From Letharia columbiana (taxonomy: Eukaryota > Ascomycota > Lecanoromycetes > Lecanorales > Parmeliaceae): DNA of 64,000 nt. The notes beneath the pieces were generated by a model, which was given only the letters and a program-made list of their open reading frames with translations, ran no database searches and had not been told where the DNA came from. The translations under genes and the position numbers were made by a program. Positions 26,000 to 39,216 of the stretch are shown here, piece after piece (positions within the stretch are counted from its first letter, which is position 1; every line of letters begins with the position of its first letter). The stretch covers positions 1,612,001-1,676,000 of the forward strand of contig NW_023501039.1 of assembly GCF_014066305.1 (NCBI RefSeq), written 5' to 3'.

Positions 26000-28435
26000 A
26001 TCTATTAATATATAAATATTATTTATATTAACATTATCGCGAAAATAACGACGCTTTTATATTTTTTTATTAATATTATTTATTAAAAATTTAAATATAG
26101 ATATAATAATATTCTTAAATAAGAGATTAACTCTTATTTAATAGACTAATCTCGAATTAATATAGATAATAATTATATTTAGCGTTTTCTCGCTATTAAT
26201 TACTATTATCTAAAACTTACTTAAAAAAAAATCTAAAAAAATCTTTCTAATATTTTTAGACTTTTAGAAGTTTAAAGAAATATTATAACTCGTATTTCTA
26301 GTATAAATAACTTTAAAGGTTATTTAATATCGATTTCATAATATAATAACGCGATATTTCTCGATTATCTCGCTAAATCTAAATTTAAAAACCTTTTTAA
26401 GCTTTATAATAAAACCTTTATAATATTAAATAATTAATATCTTTACTTTCTAATCTAAAATATTCTATAACTATTAACTCGAAAAATACTTTATTATATT
26501 ATAAATAAAGCTTCTTAACTAGTTATTAATAATATCGCTATACTTTTAAATTTTAGCGAAAATCTTTATTAGATAAAGAAAGACGTTAGCCGCTATTCTT
26601 TTATCTCTTTATTTATTTATATTTTCGACTATAATAATTATTCTCTATTTAATACTTTTTAATTAATTTAAGCGAAGACTTACGCGAAGGCGTTAAAGTA
26701 GCTAAAAATCTTAAAAGCTTTTTAAATTTACTATTTAAGGGATTATTAGAGAAATATTAAATTATAAGATAAAGATAAAGACTTCTTATTCTCTAACTCT
26801 AATAATTATCTATAAATCTATTATAAAGTACTATTAATTATAATCTTTAAAATAGATTAGATCTTAAACTACTCTAGAGAAATTATTAATACTACTTTAA
26901 GAATCGCTTTTAGTTATATTAATCTTTAGAGTTTTTAAAAAATTATTTTTAAAAACGCGAATAAAGCCTTCTAATATATTTAATATAATCTAAGAGAGCT
27001 ATCGAATATCGACTAAAGTTAAAACTAAAGTAACTTTTTATAATATTTCTTACTAACTCTAGATTTAGCTATATTAATATCTTAAATATTAAAAAACCTA
27101 GATTATATATTAAATATAATCTTTATTACTCTAAAAGAGTTTAAAATTCTAATCGCCAATATAAAGAAAGGGAATATCTTTATTATTTATCGAGATCTAG
27201 ATAGATTAATAAATCGCTAGATTTTTAATAATTTAAATAATAAAGAAAAGTTTAAGAATATAGCGTTATAGCTTTAAACTAGCTACGTCGAGAAATCGAA
27301 GTAACTTATTATTAATAGATTTCCTATTTATATTACCGCCAATATCACTAATAATATTATTAAGAAGAAATTTCTTCTCTATTATAAAGTCTTTACGATC
27401 TTACTTAATTTTTAAAAATTTTATATAATAAAATTATATATCGAAAATAGATTTAAATTTTAAAAGCTTAACTTCAATTCGAAAGAGTAGCTAGTCTAGA
27501 ATTTTATACTCTATAAAATATCGATTATATAAATAAATAAGAATAGCGTTAAACGCTTTATTATATAAAATATATAAAAAATATATAAGAATCTCGAAGA
27601 GCGTATAAAGCTTATATATAAGATCTTTATTATCGCGTAAAAGAGTATAAGAGATAGAATATACTCTAATAAGTCGATAAAAGATATTAAAGAAAAAACG
27701 ATATAATACTTTTATCTAGAAGACGTCTATTCGAATAATTATAAAATTTTAGAAGACTAAAATATTCTAGAAAGCCTTTTACTAAATAAATAATAGAGAT
27801 TATAATCTCTCTTAACTCTATATTTTAACTAAATACCGGCTATAATCTTAATACTAAGCTCTCTTAGATAGACTTTATTAAAAACTTCGTCGACTAATAT
27901 CTTATTTTTAATTACGTCGCTAATTCTATTATTAAGCTTTATTCTAATATTATTAATAATAAACTTAATTAGATTTTCTAAAAATAAGATATTAATAAAG
28001 TTAAGAAGAATAAAGATTAAATTATCTAAATAAGTCGCTAGTTTATCTATTATTATCGCCTTTATTAATCGTAAAATTCGAGCTTTAACTATTTTCGGCT
28101 TATATTAGAATAACGCGATAGTAATCTTAATAAATAAATTCTCGATATTAAAGATAGCGACGATTATAATAAATAGAGAATAAATAAAATAAGATATTAA
28201 CGTTATTCTATAAAAAAGTAACAACGCTATTAAGACTCTCGTCGCGAAGTTTCTTAATTTAAAACTACTAATAGCTTAATATAAGAGTTAAGATTTTAGA
28301 ATTTTCTCGATACTCGATAAATAAATAAGCCTAGAAGACTATATTTAAGCCGACGAAATTCCTAGTACTATCATCAATTATCTATCTTAAACTTATTCTT
28401 TTCATTTACTTTAGTACTCGAGATGAGCTTTCCCT
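26000..28435 (+). pseudogene. Extra region between Gypsy-B pol and 3' LTR, possible lost ORF
   Basis: About 2.4 kb that typical gypsy elements lack. One plus-strand frame at about 26640-27770 can be read for long stretches with relatively few stops (for example FPIYITANITNNIIKKKF near 27310-27370 and RIYSNKSIKDIKEKTI near 27650-27700). Serine- and threonine-rich low-complexity sequence follows in another frame. I recognise no family. It could be an additional element-borne ORF, a captured gene, or another insertion whose ends I cannot see. Confidence 0.4.
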
Positions 28436-28448
28436 CGAGAGAAGAAGA
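28436..28448 (+). other. Gypsy-B polypurine tract
   Basis: GAGAGAAGAAGA directly precedes the 3' LTR. Confidence 0.65.
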
Positions 28449-28612
28449 TGTTATAGCTATAATTATACCTATTAATATCACAGCTTGGCACGGCTTGGCA
28501 TGGCTTAGCGCTTGGCATAGCTTGGCACTTAATACCTTAGCAGTAGCTTTCCTTAGAAGAACCATCATGACTTTTACCACCAAAACCTTGTGCTTATGCT
28601 TGTGACATAACA
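28449..28612 (+). repeat. Gypsy-B 3' LTR
   Basis: 164 bp from TGTTATAGC to GTGACATAACA. It contains degenerate repeats of GGCTTGGCA/GGCTTAGC. It kept many more G/C bases than the 5' LTR. Short open frames across it are not genes. Confidence 0.87.
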
Positions 28613-29450
28613 GTATATGATGTGGGATCTTAGAGAGCTAAGCCGTGTTCTTAGTACTGAAGGCCTTATTACCGCTTGATTTCTCCGCAGTATTCTCTAT
28701 AGTATTCTTCGCAGTATTCTCCGCATTTACCTATTATAGTTCCTTCTCTTACTTCTTAATGTAGTGAGGATAATAGACTAAGTTATAGTGGTGTTCTCCG
28801 CTTGCTGAGTGATAATTTGATATGGAACCGTGGAGAGTATATGATATGGGATCTTAGAGAGCTAAGCCGTGTTCTTAGTACTGAAGGCCTTATTACCGCT
28901 TGATTTCTCCGCAGTATTCTCTATAGTATTCTCCACAGTGTTCTCCGCATTTACCTGTTATAGTTTCTTCTCTTACTTCTTAATATAGTAGAAATAACAG
29001 GCTAAGTTATAGTAATATTCTCCGCTTACTAAGTAATAATTTAATATGAAACTATAGAGAGTATATAACGTGGGATCTTAAAGAGCTAAGCCGTGTTCTT
29101 GATACTAGAAATCTTATTACCGCTTAATTTCTCCGTAATATTCTTTATAGTATTCTCTATAGTATTCTCCGCATTTACCTATTATAGTTTCTTCTCTTAC
29201 TTCTTCTCTTATAGAGTATTAGATTAAGTAGCTAGCTAAGTAATTAACTAAGTAAATAATTAATATAATATAAGATCTTAGAGAGCTAAGCCGTATTCTT
29301 AATAATAATAATCTTATTACCACTTAGTTTCTTCGCAGTATTCTTCACATTTATCTATTATAATTTCTTCTCTTACTTCTTTTCTTATAGAGTATTAGAT
29401 TAAGTAGCTAGCTAAGTAGCTAATTAAGTAAATAACTAAATAACTAGCTA
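28613..29450 (-). repeat. Tandem array of 200-224 bp units (T2 copy 1)
   Basis: The landmark GGGATCTTAGAGAGCTAAGC starts at about 28624, 28848 and 29072 (period 224), with a fourth about 200 further on. Within each unit a 12-bp motif GTATTCTCCGCA is itself repeated two or three times; loss of two 12-mers turns 224 into the 200-bp period seen at 43081-43700. Confidence 0.8.
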
Positions 29451-30329
29451 ACGATCTAACTAAATAAATTATTAAGCTAATAAAGTAGATAGTATTAACT
29501 AAGCGATTAATCGAGTATTACTAATTTAGAAGAAGTATATAAAGAAGAACGATAGCTATAAATCCGTTTAGACTCTTTTTAAGAACTTTTCAACGCGTTT
29601 ATAAGTAGATAAACGCGTTTTAAGAGGTAGCATCGCTGGGTTAAAAGATATTACCGCTGGCTTAAAAGGAGTATATAGAGAAAGACGTATTCGTTCGGGC
29701 TCTTTTAAAGAGTCTTTTAATATATTTATAAGCAGTAGTAGATAGCTATTAAGCTCGCTTATAATCTTAATTATTAATAATAACGAATTTATTAAGAGAT
29801 AATCTAAAGGCGTTAGTAGAGGCTCTAAGAATATATAAAAGAGATATATATATCTAAAGCGTTTAGTAACGTTTTCGCGAGGGGTATCGAGAATAATTAT
29901 ATTTATATTAATAGAATTAGTAGAATTAATAGAATAGTAAAAGAAGAATAATTATATAAATAGATGAAAGAATTATTATTCGATCTCGAACGCGTCTAAT
30001 ATAACTATTATAACTATTATATTTAAATATTTATTTAATTTATTAATAGTAGGCTAAACTTTATTATTTTTATAGCGTTAGAAAGCGTATACTAAGCTTT
30101 ATAATTTACGAAATTATAAAGAAATAGTATTCGTAGGGAGCTAGTTATTTTAGAGTATAAAACTTCTATATATAAATTTTTAATAAGAAAGCTCGAGAGG
30201 GCTAGCGGGCTAACTTAGTTAGTCTAGTTAAAAGGCGTAATAACTCTAAATTTATAATTAACTATATATATAAATTCAAGGTTTTCTAGTTTAGCTCTAT
30301 CTTATTCTATTATATATACTAATATATAA

Positions 30330-33000
30330 GAGATAGTTATATTCGTTAGCTATCGAGCGGTCTAAAATAAAATTCTCTTATTAATAACTTATAGAATTAG
30401 GCTATCGTTAATATAAAGAATATTAATAATAATTATATAATTAAAATAGATATTATTCTCGTTCTTAAGTAAGAATTTAAAATGATCTAGAGATCGAGAG
30501 TGCTTTTAATAGAGTATATAGAACTCGATAATTCGTTTAAATATATAATTATATTCGAAGTTATTATAACTAGCTTTCTTTAGAGTTTAAATAAATCTAT
30601 TAATTAAGAAATAATCGAATTAACGATATAATTAATATAACTTGATATTAATTAGATAATTAATTAATATAAAATCTTATATTAAGAATAAGTATTCGTA
30701 AAAGCGAATAATTAAGATTATAGATCTATTTCTTAAAATAACTTAATTCTTAAGATTATTTAGATAGATTCTTAATCTATTTATATCTTAAATATATAGT
30801 AGAAATAGAATATTAGTTTATATTACGTGGAAATTAACTCGGCTAATAAACGAATTTACTATAAGTTTTCTAATTAATACTACTATTCTAATTCTAAATT
30901 AGGCGGTAATACTATTAATAGTAATATTTAATTATATATCAAATTTTCTTATATAGACTTTTACTTAATTATATTTAATACTAGATATATATATAACTTC
31001 GATATCTAGTATAATATTATAGAACTACTTTAAGATATATCGATTAATATTAAGAAAGCTATTAGATTTAATAGTATTATAATATATAAAATAGCTAAAA
31101 AGCTTTAAGTAACGTACTTAGGCTTAATTCGATGTAACTATAGAAGTAATTATAATAAAGTTTTTAATTTCTTTTAAGTCAGTTTCTTAAACGTCGAGAG
31201 TTAAGGCCTTAAAATTCTCGATCTTATTCTTTTAATCTTTAAACTCTTAAATATAAAAGTTATATCGCTTATTAATAAAGTCGATAAATCGTTTAGCGAA
31301 CTTATTTTAAGACTTCTAGCATTTTTTATCGATATATTTAATTAATTAGTAGTCTATCTTTTTATAGATAAAATATCGCTTTTTCTAGAAGTCGTTTATT
31401 TACGAGAACGATCTATTATAATTACTCTAATTATAAGACTAATTTAAAGATCGATTAATATAATACTTTTAATTAATAAAGTATATTATAAATTTAAATA
31501 ACTCGAATCTCTTAGTCTTTATAGCTTCTTCGTAATTCTCGATTATAGTATAGATATTATTAATTAACCTCGTAATTATAGTCGTTTGTTATAGGATTAT
31601 AATATTACACGTAGAGATATTACTATAAGAGGTGACTATCTTATTTCGGAGTATTATATCTAATTGAAATTCGTAATTTAATTCTCTTTAAACTTAACGA
31701 AGTTATAGAATCATCTCGTTAAATATAGTTTCTTTATTCTTTTCGGGATTAGCTCGAAGTAAGCCTTTTAGATTAATACTATTTTACTCACGAAGTATAA
31801 GGCGACGATATTCTTCTCTCTTAAAATAGCTCTAAAATTAATCGAAGAGTTTATGAATAGTAAGGCTAATTCTTTAATAACTAGAGTAATAGTACTTTAG
31901 TACTATTGATTTTAGTATAGTTAAGAATACTATTTAAAGAATCTATTAGGGGATCTCGGCTCTCTTATAAAGATCTATGAAAATTATAAATTTATAGCTA
32001 AGACTCTTAATAGGGCTTTTATTATACTTTTCCTCGCTAATATATAATTTAGCTAGTATAGCGAGTTTCTTAATATAATTATAATTTTATTTATTCTCGA
32101 AATCTTAAATAACTTAATAGAGCGAGAGTAGTAAATATAAAACTCGATAATTTAGACTATAGTTCGAGGTTGAAGAAAGAATTAAAGTAATATTCTCTAG
32201 TTGATAAGATGATTACGGGGGAGAGAAATAGTATTCTTCGGTCGATAAGACTACTAATAAGGCTATTGCGGGGGGAGAGAAATAGTATTCTCTAGTCGAT
32301 AAGGCTATTAATAAGGCTATTACGACTGAATTAACTACTACTGAGAAGGGTAATATTATTAATACTTTAGTGAAGAACGATTCTCGTCGTCTAGTAACCA
32401 TAGAATTTCTTCTTTAATTATATTCATTAAAAATTCGACTATTAAAACCTCTTATTCTTTCTTAATATAGACTCTATTAGTTCGTAGATAGTTTCGTAAG
32501 TTATATTATTAGTCTTTGAAAAGAGCCTTAAAATCCTCCTTAGCGAATTATCGAAATTCCTTAATAAAGATATCGAAGAGGAACTTTTATTTATTTTTAT
32601 TATAGTCTTATATTCTTTAATAAACGAATTATTTAATTCTCTTATTAATATTTATTAAATTAACTTCTTTAGATAGTATATTCTTTAATTATTATAGAGT
32701 TATAATATTAGATAATTTAACTAAAGATAAGTATTTAGATTTCTTATTTTTAGAATTTATTTTAAGTATATATTATATATTAATATAATATAAAGCTTAA
32801 TAATATTTAATATTTTCTAAGTATTTTCTCTACTAAGTAGAGATTATAGAAGTTATAGAAATTATAGAAATTATAGTTCTATTTAATCGAATCGTTATAA
32901 TAAGCGAAATCGATTAAGTAATATAGAATCGTATAAAGTATCGCGACTATATTGAGACGAACTTTCTTTAGAGTATAATCTTACTAATTTATATATTATT
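30330..33000 (-). pseudogene. Copia-C gag and protease
   Basis: Minus-strand translation gives FKALTLDV, F-F-I-I-T-like spacing, then FYNIILDIE at about 31035-31005 (usual FYGIxxDTGA protease box), VNFHVI, F-L-L-Y-I-x-D-I-N-R-L-R-I-Y-L-N-N-L (usual LxDMDRLGVYFNN) near 30730-30690, and an R-Q-F-D-Y type stretch near 30400 where fungal copia proteins have LHRRFGHP. Further right lies presumed gag (32900-31100). It ends where T2 begins. Confidence 0.68.
32205..32330 (-). repeat. 54-bp tandem repeat in copia-C gag
   Basis: GGGAGAGAAATAGTATTCT occurs at about 32217 and 32271, with a degenerate third unit after. The 54-bp period is a multiple of three, so in gag it would encode an 18-residue repeat. 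Confidence 0.6.
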
Positions 33001-33019
33001 ATTAAAGTATATTAATTAA

Positions 33020-33188
33020 TATTAGTAATATCTAAGTATATAATTACTACTATAATAAGACTTATTACTAGATATAATATTCTTAATAATATCTAAGAAA
33101 GAAGAATATCTATATATAGAGAAGGCCTTCATATATTAATAACTAGGCCGAATAAGTACTAGTAATAGCGAGTATTAAGTTATCGACA
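33020..33188 (-). repeat. Copia-C 5' LTR
   Basis: 169 bp, pairs with 8838-9006; TATAT duplication at 33189-33193. Confidence 0.8.
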
Positions 33189-33193
33189 TATAT

Positions 33194-33323
33194 AGTTACT
33201 TTATAATTTCTTAAATTATAAAGCTCGCTTTACGCTTTCTAACGCTATAGAAATTTAAAATTTTAATCTACTATTAGTAAATTAAATAGATATTTAAATA
33301 TAATAGTTATAATAGTTATATAA
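33194..33323 (+). repeat. Repeat unit U, right half, split by copia-C
   Basis: Continues the repeat interrupted at 8837; matches 39405-39530 (AATTTCTTAAATTATAAAGC, then AATATAATAGTTATAAT). Confidence 0.6.
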
Positions 33324-36300
33324 TTAATTTGAAAGTTATTTATTTTATTCGACTATTTAGCTAAGATAGTCGCCTTAATAAAGATATCTTATCTAGAAAT
33401 CTATAGAAACTTAAACTCGTAAATTACTCTTAAGTATATATAGAGTATTACGCGAAGATCTTTATAGAGAGAGATTATATCGAGTAACTCTATTAAATTA
33501 ATACTAAATTAAATAAATTAGAGATAAAAGAGAAATAAAAAATTAGAAAACTATTTAAATAATAGATTTAAGTTTATTAATTTATCTTAATCGCTAGTAT
33601 CGCTAATATCTATATTCTAATTCTTTATAATATTATTCGATTTTTTAATTATCTTTACTATTCTACGCTTAATTTAATTTATTATTATAAGAGAGTTAAA
33701 TATTAAGTAAATAAGATCTTTATAAACCTTTATTCAATTAAAAAACTCATCTTAAAGATTTTTAAATATTTATATATTATACTTTTTAGTTTAATATCTC
33801 TTATAAAGATATAAAACTCGATCTATAAGAATCTATTTTTAAATTAAAATTTAATAATAATTCTAAGCGATATTTAGAGACTAGTATATAACTAAATCGC
33901 TAAAATTATATAATAAATAATATTTTTATAAGAACTAAATAATAGTCTAATAGAGAATATCTTATCGTTTTTTATTAATATCTCTTAAATTAAGATTAAG
34001 TATTATAAAAGCGATTATCTTATTAATAATTCTTATCTCGAATATTAGATTAAAGATTAATTAACTTAAAATAATAGAAAACTCTTTTTATATCGCTTTT
34101 GATATTATATATTTAATTTATATATAAAATAAGAATTAATTAATACTATAAATAGAATATAGCTATTATTATATCGATATTTAAATAAAATTAATTTTTA
34201 ATTAAATCTTCTTATAAAGTAATCGTTAAAGAAGATCTTTTATACGCGATATTCTAAACTTATTATAAATTATAATCTATATTTTATTTATTAGAATTCT
34301 TAGTTTATAATAACGCTAATAAATAAGAATAGAGTTCTTAATTCTATCGCTAAAATTAATAGCTTTTAATCTCTTATCTAAGATTATAAGATAGATTTAT
34401 TAAAAGCTAATCTTCGATAAAGAGATAAGATAATTATTAATCTTTATAAAGTATTTCTATTAAAATATATCTAGTCTTTATATATATAAGATTAAGAGTA
34501 ATAAACGCTAATTTAATAGAATAATATTAAAAATTAATTTATTAATAATATAATTAATCTAAGAAGAATATTTACTACCTTATATACTATTTTAGCTAGA
34601 ATTATTAAAATCGCGTATATTAGATTTTATATATCTTTAAAGATTCTAATATTCTTATTTTATAAAGCTTATTAAATCTCGAAGTTAAACTTTTTTATAT
34701 TCTTTAAATTAACTTTTCTTAATAATAAATAATAGAATATTAATATCGTTAATAGTTTTATAATAATTAGAAAGAGTTTAATTTAAAGAATTTATATAGA
34801 TATCTTTTTTTATTACTATTAAATAGCTTATATTAACTTCGAAATATAATTAAATTAATTAAAAAATTAAGTTATTTAAAAGTTAATAAATATTAAAATA
34901 TATAAGAGACTTCGAGCGTATAACGCTAGAATATCTTTAATTAGAATAATTTATACTAATTTAAAGAAATTAATTACTCTATTAATTATAGTTATAATAC
35001 TTTTATTAATAATAGCTTATAAATTAATTATTTTAATTTTATTCTCTTTTATTTAATAATAAGTATAAAGATCGCGGATAGTATCTCGAACTTTATTATT
35101 CTATATTAATTTATAATACTCCTTTTCTAACTTATCGCGTATCGCTAAAAGTATATATAAAAATTATAAAATAAATTTAAAAAGAGATATTATAAAGATA
35201 GTTTTAATTATTATTTTACTTTTAAAAAATAAATAAAATCGCGATTAATTTTATATTAATTTTTTAATCTTTTATAGAATTTTAATTTAAAAATTATTTA
35301 ACTAATAATTAATATCTACTCTAATTAATATTTCTAGATATTTATAAAGATTATTGAGAAAGATTTCTTTTATATTAATAATATAAATATAAACGATATT
35401 TCTTATATATAATATATATAACTTATTTTAATTAATTCTTATATTAATTATAATATAATAAATCTTTAAAGCTATTATTACGATATTTATCTTTTTTTAA
35501 AATTATATTATAATTATAGTATTATTAATATATATTATTATCTTTAATACTTTATTCTCTATTTATACTTTTAAGATTTAAAAATTATAAATGATATATT
35601 AAATTAGATCTTTAATTATAATTATAAATAGAGAATAACTTAAAGAATTTCTTTATCTTATATCGTTTTATATTATAATTATTTCTTTAATATAATTATT
35701 AATATAAATCTTAATTTTAGCTTTTTTATAGATAAGCTATATCTAAATAATAATTTTTTTTAAATATATTTAATTCTTTTAGAATCGCTAGAAGAAACTT
35801 ATAATTAATTCGATTATATATTTTTTTCTAATCGAGAAAGAGGATAGCGATTTTCTTTTATTTCTATAACGATTTTTTAATAGATTTATATTTAACTATT
35901 AGATATTAAATTATTTTAATATTATTATCTATAAGCCTCTTCGATAAGAAGACTAACTATTATTCGCTAATTACCTCGCTTAAAGCTTTTATTAAATATT
36001 ATATTAGAATATCTATAAAGATTTTATAATCTATATTTATAATAAATAGAGAATAATAATTCTTAATATCGATTTATTTATCTTTATTTTTAAAAAGAAT
36101 AATAAGAATTCTATTTATCTAATACTTTGAAAGTTTTTACTCCCGCTATATCTAGTTATAAAAGAAAATTAACTAAATAATAATAATTAGAATTTTCCTT
36201 TTCTTTTTCTTCTTATATCTTATAATAATCTTATAAAACTCGCTTAAAAAACCGTCTTTATCTAGCGAGATTCTTAAAAACGCTTAATAAATAGTAATTT

Positions 36301-38900
36301 ATATCTCTTAAGCTTTAATAAAACTTTTTATTTTAATAATATCTATCGAGCTTACTTAATCTATTATATATTATAAAATTTTATTTTAAGCGCTCTTATT
36401 TAAAGATTTTATATTATAAAGATTTTAATAATAATCTATTACTACTCTAAAAATATCTTTTAAATTTATATATATCTCTTCTTAATTATTCTTTAAAGCC
36501 TTAATAAAGCTATAATTTATATATTTAACTCTTATAAAAAATTATTTTATTAGCTTTTTATTAAGAATAAGATATTTAATTATAATATTATAGAAATAGA
36601 ATTAATTATATATATCTATAAGCTATTTCTCGCGTATTTTAATAATTACTATTCTTTTCTCTAATTTAAAATTTAATAATTTAAAATATCTTTTTTTTTA
36701 TAATTATAGATAATTATATTATAAATTATATTTAACTTTTTAATCTATTTTATAATTATTCTTTATAATATATTTTATAAATTATACTATTAATACTTTA
36801 TAAATTATCTATTCTTTTATTAAGTTTTCTTTTAAAAAAGTCTATAATATCTTTAAATATAAGATTTATATTTAATTTCTTTATAGAAGTAAAAATAATA
36901 ATTTTTATCGCCCGAGTTTTTAGATAGTTATAAAGATTATTTTTATTATAATTATTATAATCTTATAGTCGATAGATAATTTATTAAATATTATTTCTTA
37001 ACTCTTTAATTTTTCGATTTAATTATCTTAAATATAAATTTAATTAATTCTAGAAATTAAAATTTTATCGTTTAAAAAGTATATAAAGACTCTAAAATTC
37101 GAGTTTTAAATTCTCTAATCGTTTATTAGATAGTATATATTATTTTTATTAAGCTTTAATAATAATTTAAATAGCGCTTATAGCTATAAGAGAGATAAAA
37201 AAATTATAAAGATTTTATTTATAGCGATTAGCGTAAAGTTTTAATCTTTCTTTATTATATTATAAGACGTTTATAGCGATATTTATTTAAGCGTTTTTAT
37301 ATTTACTTTTAGCTATAATAATTTTATAACTTCTTTAATTAAAACGTATATCGATATTATTATAAATATATATTCTTTATATTTAATCTTATAGATTAAA
37401 ATTCTTTTATTACCTTTTTTATAAAGAATATAATTTAAGTTTTTATCTCTTTATTATTTTATAAATTTAGTATTTATAATAATAATAACTTCGTTTTTTT
37501 CGACTTAATAAATTATAATAGCTATTTATAAAAATAATCTTTTATAATATTTCGTAATTTTATTAAATAGATTTATCTCTTAAAGTAATAGAATATTAAC
37601 TTTATAACTCTATATTATATTATATATTTTTCTAAAATAATCTAGATTTAGAATTAAACGAATATTAAGTAAGATTATTTATATCTTATATATAATTATA
37701 ATTATAATATAATAAATTTATTCTTTATAAAAAAGAACTTTATAATATTTATAAATTTAAATACTTATAATTCCCTACACTTAATTATTAAATACGCTTT
37801 TCTATAAATATTATATATCTATAATTATTAAATTTATTAAATTTATTAAATTTATTAAATTATTTATTAATCTAAATCTAACGCTAAACGCTTTATTATA
37901 TCTCGATCTTAATTATCTAATTATAAACTCGAAGCTATATATTTTAGAACTTTTTTTAAAAATAATTATAATCTTATTATTTATAACGCTCTTAAACTTC
38001 TAATATATTAACTAAAATTTTAAATCTTTAAAGTTTTTTATCTCTATTATTTATATAACTAAAAAATAAAAATCTATAACATCTAATAAACTCTTATTCG
38101 TTATATATATTTAAGATCCTCTTATATAATATCTAATAATATTTATAATTAAGATATTAATATAAAAGCTTTAATTCTTAATTTCTTTAATAATCGCGAA
38201 AGAATAATAGTATATTATTTAATTTTTAGCGTTATAAAATTTTATAGATATTATATTTTTAAGCTCTATAATCTTCTTTAATCTCTTTATAATTTATCTT
38301 AAAATTAATTTATTTTATTTTTTTTATAATTTAGATAGTATTTTTAGATAGAGTTATCTACTATCTTCGAGAGCTAATATTATTAAAATAATAATATTTC
38401 TCCCTTTCTTATTATAGCGAATAAGTATTACTTTATTCTTTTATATCGATATATATAGAGGCTATAGTCTAGACTTAAACTTCGATTTAATATAATTTAA
38501 TAGAATTACTTCTTTCGATGTCTCGCTTTTTATCGTTAAAGATAAAATATAAATCGAATTCGTCTTCTATAATTAAATCTTCTTTATCTTCTTCTTTATC
38601 GATAATTAAGAAAAATCGAGAATATTAACTCGACTTCGTTTAAAGATTAATATTTTAAACGACGAAAATAGAGAGATTTTTTTTTTATTAATCTATCGCA
38701 GTTTTATAATTAATAATTCTATTTATAAAATTTATAAAGTTAAAAAGAGTTTTCTCTTCTTTATCTTAACTTCTCTATTATCTTCTATCTCTTTTTATAT
38801 TATCTATTCTTTTTAATTTTTCTTCGCTTCTTTCTCTCTTCTTCTTTAATATATATTAATTAATATTCTCTTTATTAATAGCTTACCTCTCTAAAAAATC
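33324..38900 (-). mobile_element. LINE (non-LTR retrotransposon) with RT, RIP-degraded
   Basis: Minus-strand translation contains a LINE RT series: a FLSEFYKIII segment, then KNKDK-x-I-D-I-K-N-Y-Y-S-L-F-I-I-N-I-D-Y-K-I-F at about 36090-36000 (usual RPIsLlntDYKI box), E-V-I-S-E near 35980, a LD-x-K-K-A-Y-N-R-V stretch, then NSLSYSLFIIIIKDLI near 35660-35610 (GDPLSCPLF box) and YINNTII near 35532-35512 (former YADD). Upstream sequence to about 38900 is presumed to hold the first ORF and endonuclease but is too decayed to read. The 3' 1.4 kb is shared with the truncated copy at 6925. The 5' limit is approximate. No poly(A) tail is visible. Confidence 0.72.
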
Positions 38901-39216
38901 TAGATTAAAATATTTCTTATATTAAAAGAAAGAAGATTAATAGAATTTAATAAATATTAGATTTACTTTATTATTAGATTATAGCTTATTTAAAGATAGA
39001 TTATACTCTAATAATATACTATTCTCTTATATTACTTTATTATTTAACTAATTCTTAATAAATTATCTATTAATAATTTTAAATTATCGATCTAGAGAAG
39101 ACTCTTTTATAATAATTTTAATAGAGTTAGATATTAATATTATAGCGTTATATTAATAATTAATATAATATATTAATTATCTATATTATATTTTAATTTA
39201 AATTTTTTAAAATATT
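38900..39216. other. AT-rich stretch, unassigned
   Basis: May be the LINE 5' leader or older flank. I see no matching copy elsewhere in the window. Confidence 0.35.

Larger units (their letters stand above)
18664..28612 (+). mobile_element. Gypsy-B: large Ty3/gypsy chromovirus-like element, RIP-degraded
   Basis: 9,949 bp with 164-bp LTRs (18664-18827, 28449-28612) and target duplication GTATA (18659-18663, 28613-28617). It is inserted in the tandem array of T2 copy 1. Order is gag, protease, RT, RNase H, integrase and chromodomain (to about 25860), followed by 2.6 kb of further sequence before the 3' LTR. It is unusually long for the superfamily because of that tail. Confidence 0.87.
17979..30325 (-). 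mobile_element. T2 composite repeat, copy 1, split by Gypsy-B
   Basis: Same parts as the copies at 39217-40540 and 41860-44215, in reverse: an end with TAAGTAAAGACCTATGAATT (17979), a 200- to 224-bp tandem array (18420-18663 and 28613-29450), a body (about 29570-29870), a block with AACGCGTCTAATATAACT, and unit U (30010-30325). It is inserted into copia-C near the integrase start with loss of some copia sequence. No coding potential recognised; it may be a non-autonomous element or satellite-bearing composite. Confidence 0.6.
8838..33188 (-). mobile_element. Copia-C: Ty1/copia retrotransposon, expanded to 24 kb by nested insertions
   Basis: Bounded by two 169-bp LTRs (8838-9006 and 33020-33188), each reading 5'-TGTCG(G/A)TGACTTAATACTCGC on the minus strand, and by a perfect TATAT target duplication (8833-8837, 33189-33193). 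Minus-strand pieces follow copia order: gag and protease (33000-30330), integrase then RT (17978-16076), RNase H (9507-9130). Gypsy-A sits in the RNase H region and T2 (with Gypsy-B inside) in the integrase region. About 5.4 kb of copia-C sequence remains; roughly 200 residues around the integrase N-terminus and first catalytic region are absent between the protease piece and the later integrase piece. Confidence 0.82.

Noticed and set aside
28613..29450. CRISPR-like array
   Set aside because: Units are 200-224 bp and wholly repeated, without short repeats separated by unique spacers; the genome is fungal.
32213..32401. Membrane-like 62-residue protein
   Set aside because: The hydrophobic look comes from the 54-bp tandem repeat within copia-C gag.
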